Source: Enterococcus hulanensis
GTDB taxonomy: Bacteria > Bacillota > Bacilli > Lactobacillales > Enterococcaceae
DNA: 64,000 nt
Direction of reading: 5' to 3'
Assembly (NCBI RefSeq): GCF_005405485.1
Contig: NZ_BJED01000007.1
Location: forward strand, 62,001-126,000
Translations under genes and position numbers: made by a program
Shown here: one piece after another, positions 9,559 to 18,429 of the stretch
How the letters are laid out: the number at the start of each line of letters is the position of its first letter
Numbering within the stretch: position 1 is the stretch's first letter
Notes under the pieces: generated by a model
Databases searched by the model: none
What the model saw: only the letters and a program-made list of their open reading frames with translations
What the model was told of the DNA's origin: nothing

Positions 9559-10701
9559 CTAATTTGACAGCACTGCTTGAATGATTTCGACGCCGTCTGC
9601 TAGTTCATCCTGACTGATGGTCAGCGGCGGTAATAATCTGAGGACATTCTTGCCCGCTTTAATGGCTAACAGCTTGTGGGCCTTCAGTTCTTGGATCGTC
9701 TGCTGCAGTGTTTCGGCTGAATCTAGCTCGATTCCAATCATTAGTCCTTTGCCCCGCACATCGAGGACTTTTTCGGAAGTGGCTATCAGCTTGGTCAATT
9801 CCGCTTTTAAATAGTTGCCCTTCTTGGCGACTGCCGCCAGAAATTCTGGTTGATTGATCTCAGAAACGACAGCATCCGCCACCTTCATCGCCAGATTGTT
9901 CCCGCCAAAGGTTGTTCCGTGAGAACCGGGACCAAAGGCTTCAGCCAGGCCGCTCTTCCCTAGCATCGCACCCACGGGAATCCCATTGGCTAAAGCTTTG
10001 GCAATAGTGATGATATCCGGCTCGATCTGATACGCTTCAAAGGCGAAGAAGGTTCCTGTTCTTCCCATCCCCGTTTGAATCTCATCAATGATCAGCAAGC
10101 TGCCGTTTTCTTTACATAATGCAGCCACACCCTGAAGCCATTCTTTCTCTGCTGGAATGATCCCGCCCTCGCCTTGGATGACCTCCAGCATGACTGCAGC
10201 CACCTCTTCATTTAAGTGCTGCTTCAACGGTTCAAGCTGATTATAAGGTAGATACTCAAAGCCCCCGACGATTGGGAAAAAGCCTGCCTGTAATGCCGGC
10301 TGCCCCGTCGCACTCAATGCGCCATAGGTTCGTCCATGGAATGATTGCTCAAAGCTTAAAATTTTTGAACGTCCGGTGGCTTTTCTGGCTAATTTGATCG
10401 CCGCTTCATTCGCTTCGGTGCCGCTATTACAGAAAAATGCCAAGTAATCTTTGCCCATCGTCAATTTTTCAGCGACCTTTTCTTGCAGATTACTCGTGTA
10501 CAAGTTGGAGCTGTGCCAAATTTTTTCTGACTGCTCAGATAATGCCTGCATCACTTTCGGATGATGATGGCCTAGATTGCTGACGGCGATCCCGCTCATA
10601 AAATCTAAATATTTCGTCCCATTTTGATCGAAAACATAGCTGCCGGATCCGTCTACTAAGTCGATTTCGTCACGGGCGTAATTTGGGAACAAGTGGCTCA
10701 T
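9559..10701 (-). CDS. argD: Acetylornithine aminotransferase
   Basis: A PLP enzyme converting N-acetylglutamate semialdehyde to N-acetylornithine. The 380-residue class III aminotransferase shows FFCNSGTEANEAAIKLARK near residue 92, the cofactor Asp in IIDEIQTGMGRTG near residue 205, and the PLP-binding Lys in TIAKALANGIPVGAML near residue 235. It overlaps argB by 4 nt (ATGA), so the two are translationally coupled. It is the last gene of argC-J-B-D. Within the class III family, acetylornithine activity is inferred from this context. Confidence 0.93.
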   Translation of the reverse strand: MSHLFPNYARDEIDLVDGSGSYVFDQNGTKYLDFMSGIAVSNLGHHHPKVMQALSEQSEKIWHSSNLYTSNLQEKVAEKLTMGKDYLAFFCNSGTEANEAAIKLARKATGRSKILSFEQSFHGRTYGALSATGQPALQAGFFPIVGGFEYLPYNQLEPLKQHLNEEVAAVMLEVIQGEGGIIPAEKEWLQGVAALCKENGSLLIIDEIQTGMGRTGTFFAFEAYQIEPDIITIAKALANGIPVGAMLGKSGLAEAFGPGSHGTTFGGNNLAMKVADAVVSEINQPEFLAAVAKKGNYLKAELTKLIATSEKVLDVRGKGLMIGIELDSAETLQQTIQELKAHKLLAIKAGKNVLRLLPPLTISQDELADGVEIIQAVLSN

Positions 10702-11447
10702 GCAAAGACCTCCTCCTTTGTGATGACAGTACCTGCCTTTTCAATGCAATTCGTGATATGGACCTCTGACACTCCGTTTTCTAAGGCGTTGATGGCGCTG
10801 TTGATCTTAGGAATCATTCCGCCGGTGATCACTTCTTCATTTTTCAGTTCTTCCACTTCAGCGATTGAGAGTTTTTCAAGCCACTCGCCGGCTTGCTTCA
10901 CCCCAGGCACATCTGTCAGCAAATACAAGGCCTCTGCCCCGACTTCTTCGGCGATCTTGCAGGCAGTGTCATCCGCATTGACGTTCAGCCATTGACCGCT
11001 GCTGGTCATCCCTAACGGAGCGATGATGGGAATGTAATTTCGATATAGCACGCCTTCAATAGCTGCGGGATTGACCTCAGTAATTTCACCAACATAGCCG
11101 AGTTTTTCCTGATCGATGAATTTTCCTTGAATCATATTGTCGCTGGAAGCGTTCAGACCGATCGTCGCAAAGCCCTGCTGCTGGAATAAGGTTGTGATCG
11201 TCGGCTGAACCTGTCCGATCAACACCATTTGTGTAATTTTTAACGCCTGCTCAGTCGTTACCCGCAAGCCCTCTTTGATCGTCACCGGAATGTTCAAACG
11301 TTCCATCATTTCAGTGATATAATAGCCGCCGCCATGGACGACAATGATCTCATGTCCGGCAGTCTGCCATTCTTCGATCTGCTGAAAAAAGCTCTGTGTT
11401 AGATTATCACTGGCAACGCCGCCGATTTTTACTACAATTTTCCCCAT
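10698..11447 (-). CDS. argB: Acetylglutamate kinase
   Basis: It phosphorylates N-acetylglutamate, the second step of arginine synthesis. The 249-residue amino-acid-kinase fold begins MGKIVVKIGGVAS, has the Gly-rich VVHGGGYYITEMM near residue 45 and the nucleotide-site WLNVNADDTACKIAEEVG near residue 160. ATG at 11447 is preferred over the longer frame to 11480 because an AGGAG SD lies 9 nt upstream. Short N-terminus without the arginine-sensing helix of feedback-inhibited kinases, which fits a pathway with the ArgJ cycle. Confidence 0.93.
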   Translation of the reverse strand: MGKIVVKIGGVASDNLTQSFFQQIEEWQTAGHEIIVVHGGGYYITEMMERLNIPVTIKEGLRVTTEQALKITQMVLIGQVQPTITTLFQQQGFATIGLNASSDNMIQGKFIDQEKLGYVGEITEVNPAAIEGVLYRNYIPIIAPLGMTSSGQWLNVNADDTACKIAEEVGAEALYLLTDVPGVKQAGEWLEKLSIAEVEELKNEEVITGGMIPKINSAINALENGVSEVHITNCIEKAGTVITKEEVFA

Positions 11448-11460
11448 AATGCTTCGCTCC

Positions 11461-12654
11461 TTACGTATGATACAAGGCATTCACTTCGACATATTTATAC
11501 GTCAAATCACAGCCCCATGCTTTTCCGCTTTGTGCGCCGATGTTTAAATCAACGGTGATACAAATTTTTTCTTTTTCCAGCGTTTGCTTCATGATTACTT
11601 CGTCAAAGCTCTGCGGCTGGCTGTGCTTCAATAATTGTTGGTCGCCGATCCACATATCGATCTTTTCAGGATCAGTATGAGAGCCGGCATAGCCTACCGC
11701 ACAAATGATTCGTCCCCAGTTCGGGTCTTCGCCGAACATCGCCGTTTTCACTAAACTGGACCCTACGACCTTTTTCGCCACCAAACGCGCTTCCGTTTCA
11801 TTAAGGGCGCCGACTACTTGGACTTCGATTAATTTAGTGGCTCCTTCGCCGTCTTTGGCGATCATCTTAGCTAATGTCTCACTGACTAGCTGAAACATCG
11901 CTAAAAATTTAGTATAAGCATCTGTATTTTTTTCGATCACAGGATTCTCTGCTAAGCCGTTAGCAAGGACTAAGACCATATCGTTGGTAGATGTATCACC
12001 GTCAACAGTGATTTGGTTGAAGGTCGTTTCGGTTTTATCCGCTAAGATTTCCTGTAATAAGTCTTCTGAAATTTGCGCGTCAGTCGTAACGAAGGCCAGC
12101 ATCGTCGCCATATTCGGATGGATCATGCCCGATCCTTTCGCGACTCCAGCCATTGTTACCGTCTGACCATTGATTTCTTCGGTCACAACAATTTCTTTTG
12201 TAGCCGTATCGGTAGTCAAGATCGCTTGATGGAACGCATAAGGTTCTTGGTGCTGCAGATCGATCTGATTGATTCCAGCTTCGATCGTTTCCATCGGCAG
12301 CTGCTTTCCGATCACACCCGTTGATGCGACCGCCACCGTATCTTTTGCGATTTTCAGATGTGCTGCGGTTAAGGCCTGCATCTCCTGTGCATTCGCCAAA
12401 CCAATTTTACCGGTACACGCATTGGCTACTCCGGAATTAACTACGACTGCTTGGATTTTTTGATCAGCCATCGCTTCTTTAGTTACGTAAATCGGTGCCG
12501 CCTTGACCTGATTGGTCGTATAGACCGCCGCGGCATTGGCAGGAACCTCTGAATAAATGACTCCGAGATCCTTCTTTTCTTTTTTTAAGCCTGCATGTAA
12601 GCCAGTGGCTGAGAAGCCTTTAGGACTGGCGATTGTTCCTTCGATGATTTGCAT
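11461..12654 (-). CDS. argJ: Bifunctional ornithine acetyltransferase / N-acetylglutamate synthase
   Basis: It transfers the acetyl group from N-acetylornithine back to glutamate, recycling acetyl in arginine synthesis. The 397-residue precursor carries the self-cleavage site [11 protein letters not shown] near residue 180 (the second Thr of the ATML motif becomes the nucleophile of the beta chain) and the C-terminal [19 protein letters not shown]. The ATG at 12654 is chosen over GTG at 12663 because GGAG lies 10 nt upstream of the former and overlaps the latter. Whether it is mono- or bifunctional cannot be told from sequence. Confidence 0.93.
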   Translation of the reverse strand: MQIIEGTIASPKGFSATGLHAGLKKEKKDLGVIYSEVPANAAAVYTTNQVKAAPIYVTKEAMADQKIQAVVVNSGVANACTGKIGLANAQEMQALTAAHLKIAKDTVAVASTGVIGKQLPMETIEAGINQIDLQHQEPYAFHQAILTTDTATKEIVVTEEINGQTVTMAGVAKGSGMIHPNMATMLAFVTTDAQISEDLLQEILADKTETTFNQITVDGDTSTNDMVLVLANGLAENPVIEKNTDAYTKFLAMFQLVSETLAKMIAKDGEGATKLIEVQVVGALNETEARLVAKKVVGSSLVKTAMFGEDPNWGRIICAVGYAGSHTDPEKIDMWIGDQQLLKHSQPQSFDEVIMKQTLEKEKICITVDLNIGAQSGKAWGCDLTYKYVEVNALYHT

Positions 12655-12676
12655 ATTCTTCACACTCCGACATTTT

Positions 12677-13708
12677 TTATGGATAAATAGGTACGAGGCT
12701 CAATCCGGTGGTTTCCGGCCAGCCCGCTAAATGATTCAAGTTATGGACTGCCTGACCGGCGGCCCCCTTGACTAAATTGTCTAATACGGTAACGACGGTG
12801 ATGATATTGGTCACTTCGTTATAGGCGACCCCAATATCACAGAAGTTTGAGCCGATGATCTGACGCAGGTTAGGATAAACATTTTGCTCCTGCACGCGGA
12901 TAAAAGGCTTCGCTTGATAAAAGCTTCGGTAGACCTGCCAGAGCTGCTCTTGAGTCAGCTTTTCTTTGCTTCTAGCATAGGTGGTGATAAAAATTCCCCG
13001 CGTCACCGGAATCAGTGAAGTAGAAAATTGAATCGCTGGAATGCTTTGATCCCATTTTTGCAATTGCTGCATGATCTCTGGAATGTGTTGATGGCTATTC
13101 ATTTTGTAAAGTGTCATATTTTCATTACAGTTCACGAAATGACTGGCTTCCGATAGATTTTTCCCTGCTCCTGATAAGCCGGACTTTGCGTCAACAATGA
13201 TCGAATCTGTCTCAATCAGCTCTTGTCCAACTAATGGCGCTAATGATAATAACGTCCCTGTGGCATAACAGCCGGGATTAGCGATCAGCTTTGAAGTCGG
13301 TTTTGAATAAAAATCAGCCAACCCATAATGAGCATTTTGTAAAAAGTCAAAAGGTGCGCTTGAATTTTTATACCATTTTTCATACTGTCCATCTGTTTTT
13401 AATCGAAAATCTCCGGATAAGTCGATGATGGGAAAATCGGCTTCAACAAAAGCTGTGGCGATTTCCTTTGAGATCCCAGATGGAGTAGCGAAAAAGACCA
13501 GCTCTGCCTTTGCCATGATCGCTGCTGAATTGATCGGTTCTAAAGGAAGGTCTAATAATTGCTTAAGATGCGGCAAGTATTCAGCGATCTCTTTGCCGTT
13601 TTGTGAATGACTGTGGATCGAGACGATCTCTACCTTCGGATGCTGCAGCAAGAGCCGAACCAGCTCGATGCCGCTGTAGCCTGTCACTCCAATAATCGAA
13701 ACTTTCAT
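12677..13708 (-). CDS. argC: N-acetyl-gamma-glutamyl-phosphate reductase
   Basis: An NADPH enzyme making N-acetylglutamate semialdehyde. The 343-residue protein begins with the nucleotide fold [18 protein letters not shown] and has the catalytic Cys in [12 protein letters not shown] near residue 148. AGGAGG lies 7 nt before the ATG at 13708; the longer frame to 13726 is rejected. It is the first gene of argC-argJ-argB-argD, read from the promoter at 13766-13794. Genes for ornithine carbamoyltransferase and argG/argH are not in the window. Confidence 0.93.
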   Translation of the reverse strand: MKVSIIGVTGYSGIELVRLLLQHPKVEIVSIHSHSQNGKEIAEYLPHLKQLLDLPLEPINSAAIMAKAELVFFATPSGISKEIATAFVEADFPIIDLSGDFRLKTDGQYEKWYKNSSAPFDFLQNAHYGLADFYSKPTSKLIANPGCYATGTLLSLAPLVGQELIETDSIIVDAKSGLSGAGKNLSEASHFVNCNENMTLYKMNSHQHIPEIMQQLQKWDQSIPAIQFSTSLIPVTRGIFITTYARSKEKLTQEQLWQVYRSFYQAKPFIRVQEQNVYPNLRQIIGSNFCDIGVAYNEVTNIITVVTVLDNLVKGAAGQAVHNLNHLAGWPETTGLSLVPIYP

Positions 13709-13765
13709 ATTAACCCCTCCTTGCAATTGTATAATAATACGATTAGAATGCTGCTATTTCTGATG

Positions 13766-13794
13766 ATTATACGTTGTGTGTTTATACAAGTCAA
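13766..13794 (-). promoter_or_regulatory. argC promoter with possible ArgR sites
   Basis: TTGACT (13789-13794) and TATAAT (13766-13771) with a 17-bp spacer on the minus strand, a near-consensus promoter. Just upstream, TTCGTGAATATTCGA-like sequence (around 13812-13827) resembles ARG-box half sites (TGAATATTC), suggesting ArgR-type control; that part is inference. Confidence 0.7.
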
Positions 13795-13858
13795 TGGTTT
13801 TTTATAAATAAATTCGTGAATATTCGAAATAATATGCAAAAATACGAACGTTTTATGC

Positions 13859-13899
13859 AAAAAAATAGAGCAGCCACTCATTTTAGTGAGTAACTGCTC
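13859..13899 (-). terminator. Terminator of fhs
   Basis: Minus strand: GAGCAG-TT-ACTCACT paired with AGTGAGT...CTGCTC-type arms (13868-13899), followed by TATTTTTTT. It lies 20 bp beyond the fhs stop codon. Confidence 0.85.
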
Positions 13900-13919
13900 T
13901 ATTAACTGTCGTTCAATTT

Positions 13920-15593
13920 CTAGAATAATCCAATCGCATTGCCCTTTTCGTCGACATTCATGTTTAAAGCTGCCGGTTTTTTAGGCAAACCAGGCATCGT
14001 CATAACATCTCCTGTCAATGCGACAACAAACCCAGCACCGATTTTCGGTACGAATTCACGAATCGTCACATCAAAATCAATTGGAGCGCCTAGTTTGCTT
14101 GGATCATCCGATAATGAATATTGCGTCTTCGCCATACACACCGGCAGACGATCCCAGCCATATTTCTTGAAGCTGGCTAATTGCTGCTTCGCCTTCTTAC
14201 TATAGATGACTTCATTTCCGCCGTAGATCTCACGCACGATTGTTTCGACCTTTTCCGTTAGATCATCATGATCTCTGCCGAAGATCGAATGGAAGTTGTT
14301 CTCTTCGTTTGCAATCGTATCGACTAACGTTTCAGCCAAATCGATTCCGCCATCTGGACCTTTTTCCCAAACACTGGCTAATTCAACCTTCACGTCTTCT
14401 TGTCCGCATAATTCTTTCAGCAAATCGATTTCTTTTTCCGTATCGCTGATGAATTCATTAATCGCAACAACGACTGGTAAGCCGTATTTACGCATATTGC
14501 GAATATGTTTCGCTAAATTACTGAAGCCTTCTCTTAATGCCTCAAGATTTTCCGCGCTCAAGTCATTCTTAGCCACGCCGCCATGCATTTTCAAGGCGCG
14601 GATTGTCGCTACGATCACGACTGCATCTGGTGCTTTGCCTAGGCTTGGAACTTTGATGTCTAAGAATTTTTCGCCGCCGAGATCCGCACCGAATCCGGCC
14701 TCAGTCACTACGTAATCCCCGCAGTGGAGAGCCGCTCTTGTCGCCAAGATACTATTACAGCCATGAGCGATATTCGCAAATGGTCCGCCATGGACAAAGG
14801 CTGGTGTTTGATAAATCGTTTGAACCAAGTTCGGCTTGATGGCATCCTTTAATACAAGAGCCAAAGCTCCTTCGACCTTCAAATCGCCGACGGTCACAGG
14901 TTCGCGATCAAAGGTGTAGGCCACGACAATATTAGATAAACGATTTTTCAAATCTTCAATATCGGTCGCCAGACATAAAATCGCCATAATCTCACTAGCG
15001 ACTGTAATGTCAAAGCCGTCTTCCCGCGGCACACCATTGATTGGTCCGCCTAGTCCAACGGTAATATGACGAAGCTCGCGGTCGTTCAAATCCACGACAC
15101 GTTTCCAAATCACACGTCGCGCATCGATCTTCAACTCATTGCCTTGATGGATATGATTATCTAATAAAGCAGATAGTGCATTATTCGCCGTTGTGATAGC
15201 GTGCATATCGCCAGTAAAATGCAGGTTGATATCTTCCATCGGCAATACTTGAGCGTAACCGCCGCCAGTTGCGCCGCCTTTGATCCCCATAACAGGACCT
15301 AATGAAGGCTCGCGTAAAGCGATGACTGTTTTTTTACCGATTTTATTTAATGCATCTCCTAAACCGATGGTCACTGTTGATTTGCCTTCGCCTGCCGGAG
15401 TTGGGTTAATAGACGTTACAAGGATCAATTTGCCTTCTGGATTCTTTTTCATGCGGTCTAAAGCATCAAATTCGATCTTCGCCTTGTATTTGCCATGTAA
15501 TTCCAGATCGTCAAAAGATAAGTTGATTTTTTCTGCGACTTCCGTAATTGGCGCTAAAGTCGTTGCTTGAGATATTTCAATATCAGTTTTCAT
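13920..15593 (-). CDS. fhs: Formate-tetrahydrofolate ligase
   Basis: It makes 10-formyl-tetrahydrofolate from formate, THF and ATP for one-carbon metabolism. The 557-residue length is normal. The P-loop-like ATP site reads [18 protein letters not shown] near residue 65, and the conserved [21 protein letters not shown] region (split here as [13 protein letters not shown] and [11 protein letters not shown]) follows. A -10 element TATAAT is seen on the minus strand at 15654-15659 without a convincing -35. Single gene with its own terminator. Confidence 0.96.
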   Translation of the reverse strand: MKTDIEISQATTLAPITEVAEKINLSFDDLELHGKYKAKIEFDALDRMKKNPEGKLILVTSINPTPAGEGKSTVTIGLGDALNKIGKKTVIALREPSLGPVMGIKGGATGGGYAQVLPMEDINLHFTGDMHAITTANNALSALLDNHIHQGNELKIDARRVIWKRVVDLNDRELRHITVGLGGPINGVPREDGFDITVASEIMAILCLATDIEDLKNRLSNIVVAYTFDREPVTVGDLKVEGALALVLKDAIKPNLVQTIYQTPAFVHGGPFANIAHGCNSILATRAALHCGDYVVTEAGFGADLGGEKFLDIKVPSLGKAPDAVVIVATIRALKMHGGVAKNDLSAENLEALREGFSNLAKHIRNMRKYGLPVVVAINEFISDTEKEIDLLKELCGQEDVKVELASVWEKGPDGGIDLAETLVDTIANEENNFHSIFGRDHDDLTEKVETIVREIYGGNEVIYSKKAKQQLASFKKYGWDRLPVCMAKTQYSLSDDPSKLGAPIDFDVTIREFVPKIGAGFVVALTGDVMTMPGLPKKPAALNMNVDEKGNAIGLF

Positions 15594-15768
15594 AAAAACT
15601 CCCTTTCCCGAACGTTATTCAGAAAAACACACTTTTTTTAATCGTTCTATCCTATTATAACGAATTATCCTGAGAAAAACACCACTTAGATTCGGCAATC
15701 TCATTGATTCGCAATTTTTCTCGGCTTCACGTATAATAAAACCAGCAATTGCAAAGGGGTGTTGCGTG

Positions 15769-15969
15769 ATGAATAGTGGCATTGTTAAATGGTTTGATGA
15801 GAAAAAAGGGTATGGCTTTATTACCTATGAAGACAATCAAGAGGTTTTTGTACATTTTACCGCTATTGAGAATGATGGATTCAAAACTTTGGATCCTGGT
15901 GACGAAGTTGAGTTTGTAATTGTGGAAGGTGCCCGCGGTATGCAGGCAGCTCATGTGAAAAAGAAATAA
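15769..15969 (+). CDS. csp: Cold-shock-domain protein (CspA family)
   Basis: A 66-residue single-stranded nucleic-acid-binding protein, probably an RNA chaperone. It shows both RNP motifs, [10 protein letters not shown] and VFVHFTAIE. The ATG at 15769 is used rather than the adjacent GTG, as an AAAGGGGTG SD lies 7 nt before it. TATAAT at 15732-15737 is the likely -10. It differs from the main CspA type in its more acidic middle ([15 protein letters not shown]). It is convergent with the ebsA-like gene and shares its terminator. Confidence 0.9.
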   Translation: MNSGIVKWFDEKKGYGFITYEDNQEVFVHFTAIENDGFKTLDPGDEVEFVIVEGARGMQAAHVKKK

Positions 15970-16003
15970 ACGAAAAGATCAGTCCCGGCTGATCTTTTCG
16001 TTT
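15968..16003. terminator. Bidirectional terminator between csp and the ebsA-like gene
   Basis: A perfect inverted repeat, AAACGAAAAGATCAG / CTGATCTTTTCGTTT around a 6-nt loop, overlapping both stop codon regions. A- and T-rich ends allow use on both strands. Confidence 0.85.
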
Positions 16004-16410
16004 GCTTTGATTTCAATTTCAGGATAAAACGCAGCGAAATCTTTTACGAAGGCTTCCCGCTTTTTCTTTCTCATCGCGAAATGAAAGGCGGCGCCGCTAA
16101 GACCCTTGCGTTGGATAATCACCCCGTCTTTACAAAGAGTCAGATAGTCAATATGCTCCCGCAGCAGCGTCTCGCGTCGCCAAACTCTGGCATAGCGGAC
16201 TCTTATTCCCGACTCCTCTAAGTAAAGATAGCGATGAAGGCCCACGATTCCAAATAAGATCGAGATGCCGATAACGATATTTCCCTGTAAGTAGGGATGG
16301 GTCTTTTCCAAGGTCAAGATTAAGCCATAAAAAAGCACAATGAAGGTCAGCGACCAATAAATGATGCTGATCGATAATTCTGGTTGCCAAAAATAGTGTT
16401 TTTTATCCAT
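15979..16410 (-). CDS. EbsA-like membrane protein
   Basis: A 143-residue protein with two hydrophobic helices (residues ~14-34 and ~42-60) and a basic cytoplasmic C-terminal domain with KDGVIIQRKGLSG and FVKDFAAFYPEIEIKA. From memory of the family this resembles enterococcal EbsA, described with ebsB/ebsC in a locus affecting aggregation-substance receptor expression; the molecular activity is uncertain. The divergent RNase H-like neighbour (EbsB-like) supports the call. The C-terminal part also resembles bacterial PH-like membrane domains, which is the alternative reading. Confidence 0.65.
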   Translation of the reverse strand: MDKKHYFWQPELSISIIYWSLTFIVLFYGLILTLEKTHPYLQGNIVIGISILFGIVGLHRYLYLEESGIRVRYARVWRRETLLREHIDYLTLCKDGVIIQRKGLSGAAFHFAMRKKKREAFVKDFAAFYPEIEIKANEKISRD

Positions 16411-16444
16411 TCATATACTCCTACTCTAAAAAAGGATGGTCATT

Positions 16445-16831
16445 ATGTTAAAAGTTTATACCGATGCCGCAACAAATACTGAAAAAAGCGGCGGCGGCAT
16501 TTTAATTATTTCTGAAGAGCAGCAGCAGCTTGCGATCTCACTAGCTGAAGACAACAATCATCAAGCGGAGCTGGCGGTGATTCTTTATGCGCTGCATTAT
16601 TTGATCGATCATAAGCTGAACGATCAAACGGTTTTGCTTTATTCCGATAGTAAAACTGCAATAAAAATTTTAGACCAAGGTCAGACAAAAAACAAGCTCT
16701 TCCAGCCATATTTATCAGAGTTTAATGAATTAGCGCCGCAATTCCCGCTTTTAGTTCTCCAATGGATCCCGGAAGCAAAAAATAAAGGGGCGGACAATCT
16801 TGCCCGCCAAGGTTTGCGAAAAAAATTATAG
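16445..16831 (+). CDS. RNase H-like protein (possible EbsB homologue)
   Basis: A 128-residue RNase HI fold. The four carboxylates expected at the metal site are present: Asp in KVYTDAAT (residue ~6), Glu in AELAVI (~42), Asp in LLYSDSKTA (~66) and Asp in KGADNLARQ (~118), so it is probably active. ATG at 16445 is used because AAAGGA lies 8 nt upstream; the ATG at 16436 overlaps that SD. It is divergent from the ebsA-like gene. Substrate (RNA/DNA hybrid) is inferred from the fold. Confidence 0.75.
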   Translation: MLKVYTDAATNTEKSGGGILIISEEQQQLAISLAEDNNHQAELAVILYALHYLIDHKLNDQTVLLYSDSKTAIKILDQGQTKNKLFQPYLSEFNELAPQFPLLVLQWIPEAKNKGADNLARQGLRKKL

Positions 16832-18286
16832 TACTGGTGATAACAGCCGTGAAAAACGTTGTTTGAAGTTCAGCCAATGGGATTGATTTGCGATCATTTC
16901 ATCGGTTAATTCGATACAGTTCTCCATATCCTCTTCAAAGATCTTACGGAATAACTGCGCCACTTCTGGATCATAGATAAAGCTGCTGACTTCAAAATTA
17001 AGCTCGTAGCTGCGGATATCCTGATTGGTTGATCCAAAGGTAGCCAGTTCATCGTCCACCACGATCGTTTTAGAATGAATAAAGCCGTCCGCGTAGTGAT
17101 AGATTTTCACGCCCCGCTGATGCAAATAATTCGCGTAGTATTGCGTCGCCCGATAAATAAAAGGATGATCCGGCATATTTGGGATCATGATCCGCACATC
17201 GATGCCCGAACGCACTGCGATCAGGATCGCTGAGATCATCGTTTCATCAGGAACAAGGTAAGGACTTTGAATCCAGACACTCTTTTCAGCAGACAAGATC
17301 AAACGGACAAAACCGTCTTTGATAATCTGTTCGCTGGAATCTGGGCCATCCGCCACGATTTGCATCGGTACACCCTTTTTGATCTCCTTTTGCGGCAAAA
17401 CAAAATACTCCGGCAAATAACTCATTCGATCCGCCTTATTGGTCACCGAAGCATTCCAGTCGCGAATAAAAATTTCCTGCAGCGTAAAGCTCGCGGTACC
17501 TTCGATTCGGCCGTGAGTATCCCGCCATCTGCCAAAGCGCTTCGATTCCCCTAAATACTGATCCCCAACATTAAACCCGCCAGTCCAGCTGATCTGACCG
17601 TCAACTACGACGATTTTTCGATGCAAGTGATAATTCAACCGCGTTTTTGCTAAAATATTTCTTGAAGTAATAAATGGTGTGACCTTCCCGCCGTTTTTGA
17701 TCAGTGTCTCAAAAAACTGTTTATTGGTCTTAGGCGAGCCCCATGGATCATAGATCATCTTGACCTCGACCCCCTCAGCCGCCTTTTCCTCCAAAATCCG
17801 CATAAAACGATTCCCGATCCGGTCATTAAAGAAGGCATAGTATTCAACATGAATCGTACTTTGCGCTTCACGAAGATCGACAAACAAGCGTTCAAATTTG
17901 TCCGTTCCATCTAAAAAGAATTCCAATTCATTCCGAACTGCCAATGGTGATTCATCTAAATTCTGGAAATACTTCACCAATGATTTCGTGGCTGGGTAAA
18001 GTTGATCCGGTTCATTATGATCGACATGGCGATTATCCTCTTGAATGATTCCGTTGATTTCTTTGACCCGTTCCTCATCCCCTTGTTCGAAACGGTACAT
18101 TGTTTCCCCATCGATCCCGCGTCCGCAAAACGCATAGATCAGAAAACCGATCACAGGTAAAAAAATCAAGGTCAATAACCAAGCCCAGATCGTGGTGATA
18201 TTCCGCGGTTTGCGAAAAACAGTAATGATCGCACCCACAGCATTAATAATAAAAACTAGAAAAATAATTTGCTCAATAATTCCCAA
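16826..18286 (-). CDS. cls: Cardiolipin synthase
   Basis: A membrane enzyme joining two phosphatidylglycerol molecules to cardiolipin. The TTG at 18286 follows a GAGGGG SD at 5 nt; upstream in-frame codons to 18361 lack an SD. The 486-residue protein has two N-terminal transmembrane helices (residues ~1-60) and two PLD HKD motifs, HLHRKIVVVDGQ near residue 215 and FIHSKTIVVDDE near residue 400. Its 3' end overlaps the convergent RNase H-like gene by 6 bp. Confidence 0.94.
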   Translation of the reverse strand: MGIIEQIIFLVFIINAVGAIITVFRKPRNITTIWAWLLTLIFLPVIGFLIYAFCGRGIDGETMYRFEQGDEERVKEINGIIQEDNRHVDHNEPDQLYPATKSLVKYFQNLDESPLAVRNELEFFLDGTDKFERLFVDLREAQSTIHVEYYAFFNDRIGNRFMRILEEKAAEGVEVKMIYDPWGSPKTNKQFFETLIKNGGKVTPFITSRNILAKTRLNYHLHRKIVVVDGQISWTGGFNVGDQYLGESKRFGRWRDTHGRIEGTASFTLQEIFIRDWNASVTNKADRMSYLPEYFVLPQKEIKKGVPMQIVADGPDSSEQIIKDGFVRLILSAEKSVWIQSPYLVPDETMISAILIAVRSGIDVRIMIPNMPDHPFIYRATQYYANYLHQRGVKIYHYADGFIHSKTIVVDDELATFGSTNQDIRSYELNFEVSSFIYDPEVAQLFRKIFEEDMENCIELTDEMIANQSHWLNFKQRFSRLLSPVL

Positions 18287-18386
18287 ATGGTCCCCTCTTT
18301 TCAAAAAATACAATCTCTCATTTGAATTATACCGAAATAGCTCTATTAAGAAAAGAAACACGCAATTGAATATTCATTTTCTCATT

Positions 18387-18417
18387 TGAAAAGGCAGCAC
18401 CCCAGCGGATGCTGCCT
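18387..18417 (-). terminator. Terminator of alaS
   Basis: Minus strand: AGGCAGCATCC and GGTGCTGCCT arms (18392-18417) followed by TTTTC, just beyond the alaS stop. Confidence 0.8.
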
Positions 18418-18429
18418 CAATTACATAAA

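Noticed and set aside
11705-12463. Several plus-strand frames opposite argJ
   Set aside because: Antisense shadows of a conserved coding gene, Ser/Thr/Ala-rich with no SD.
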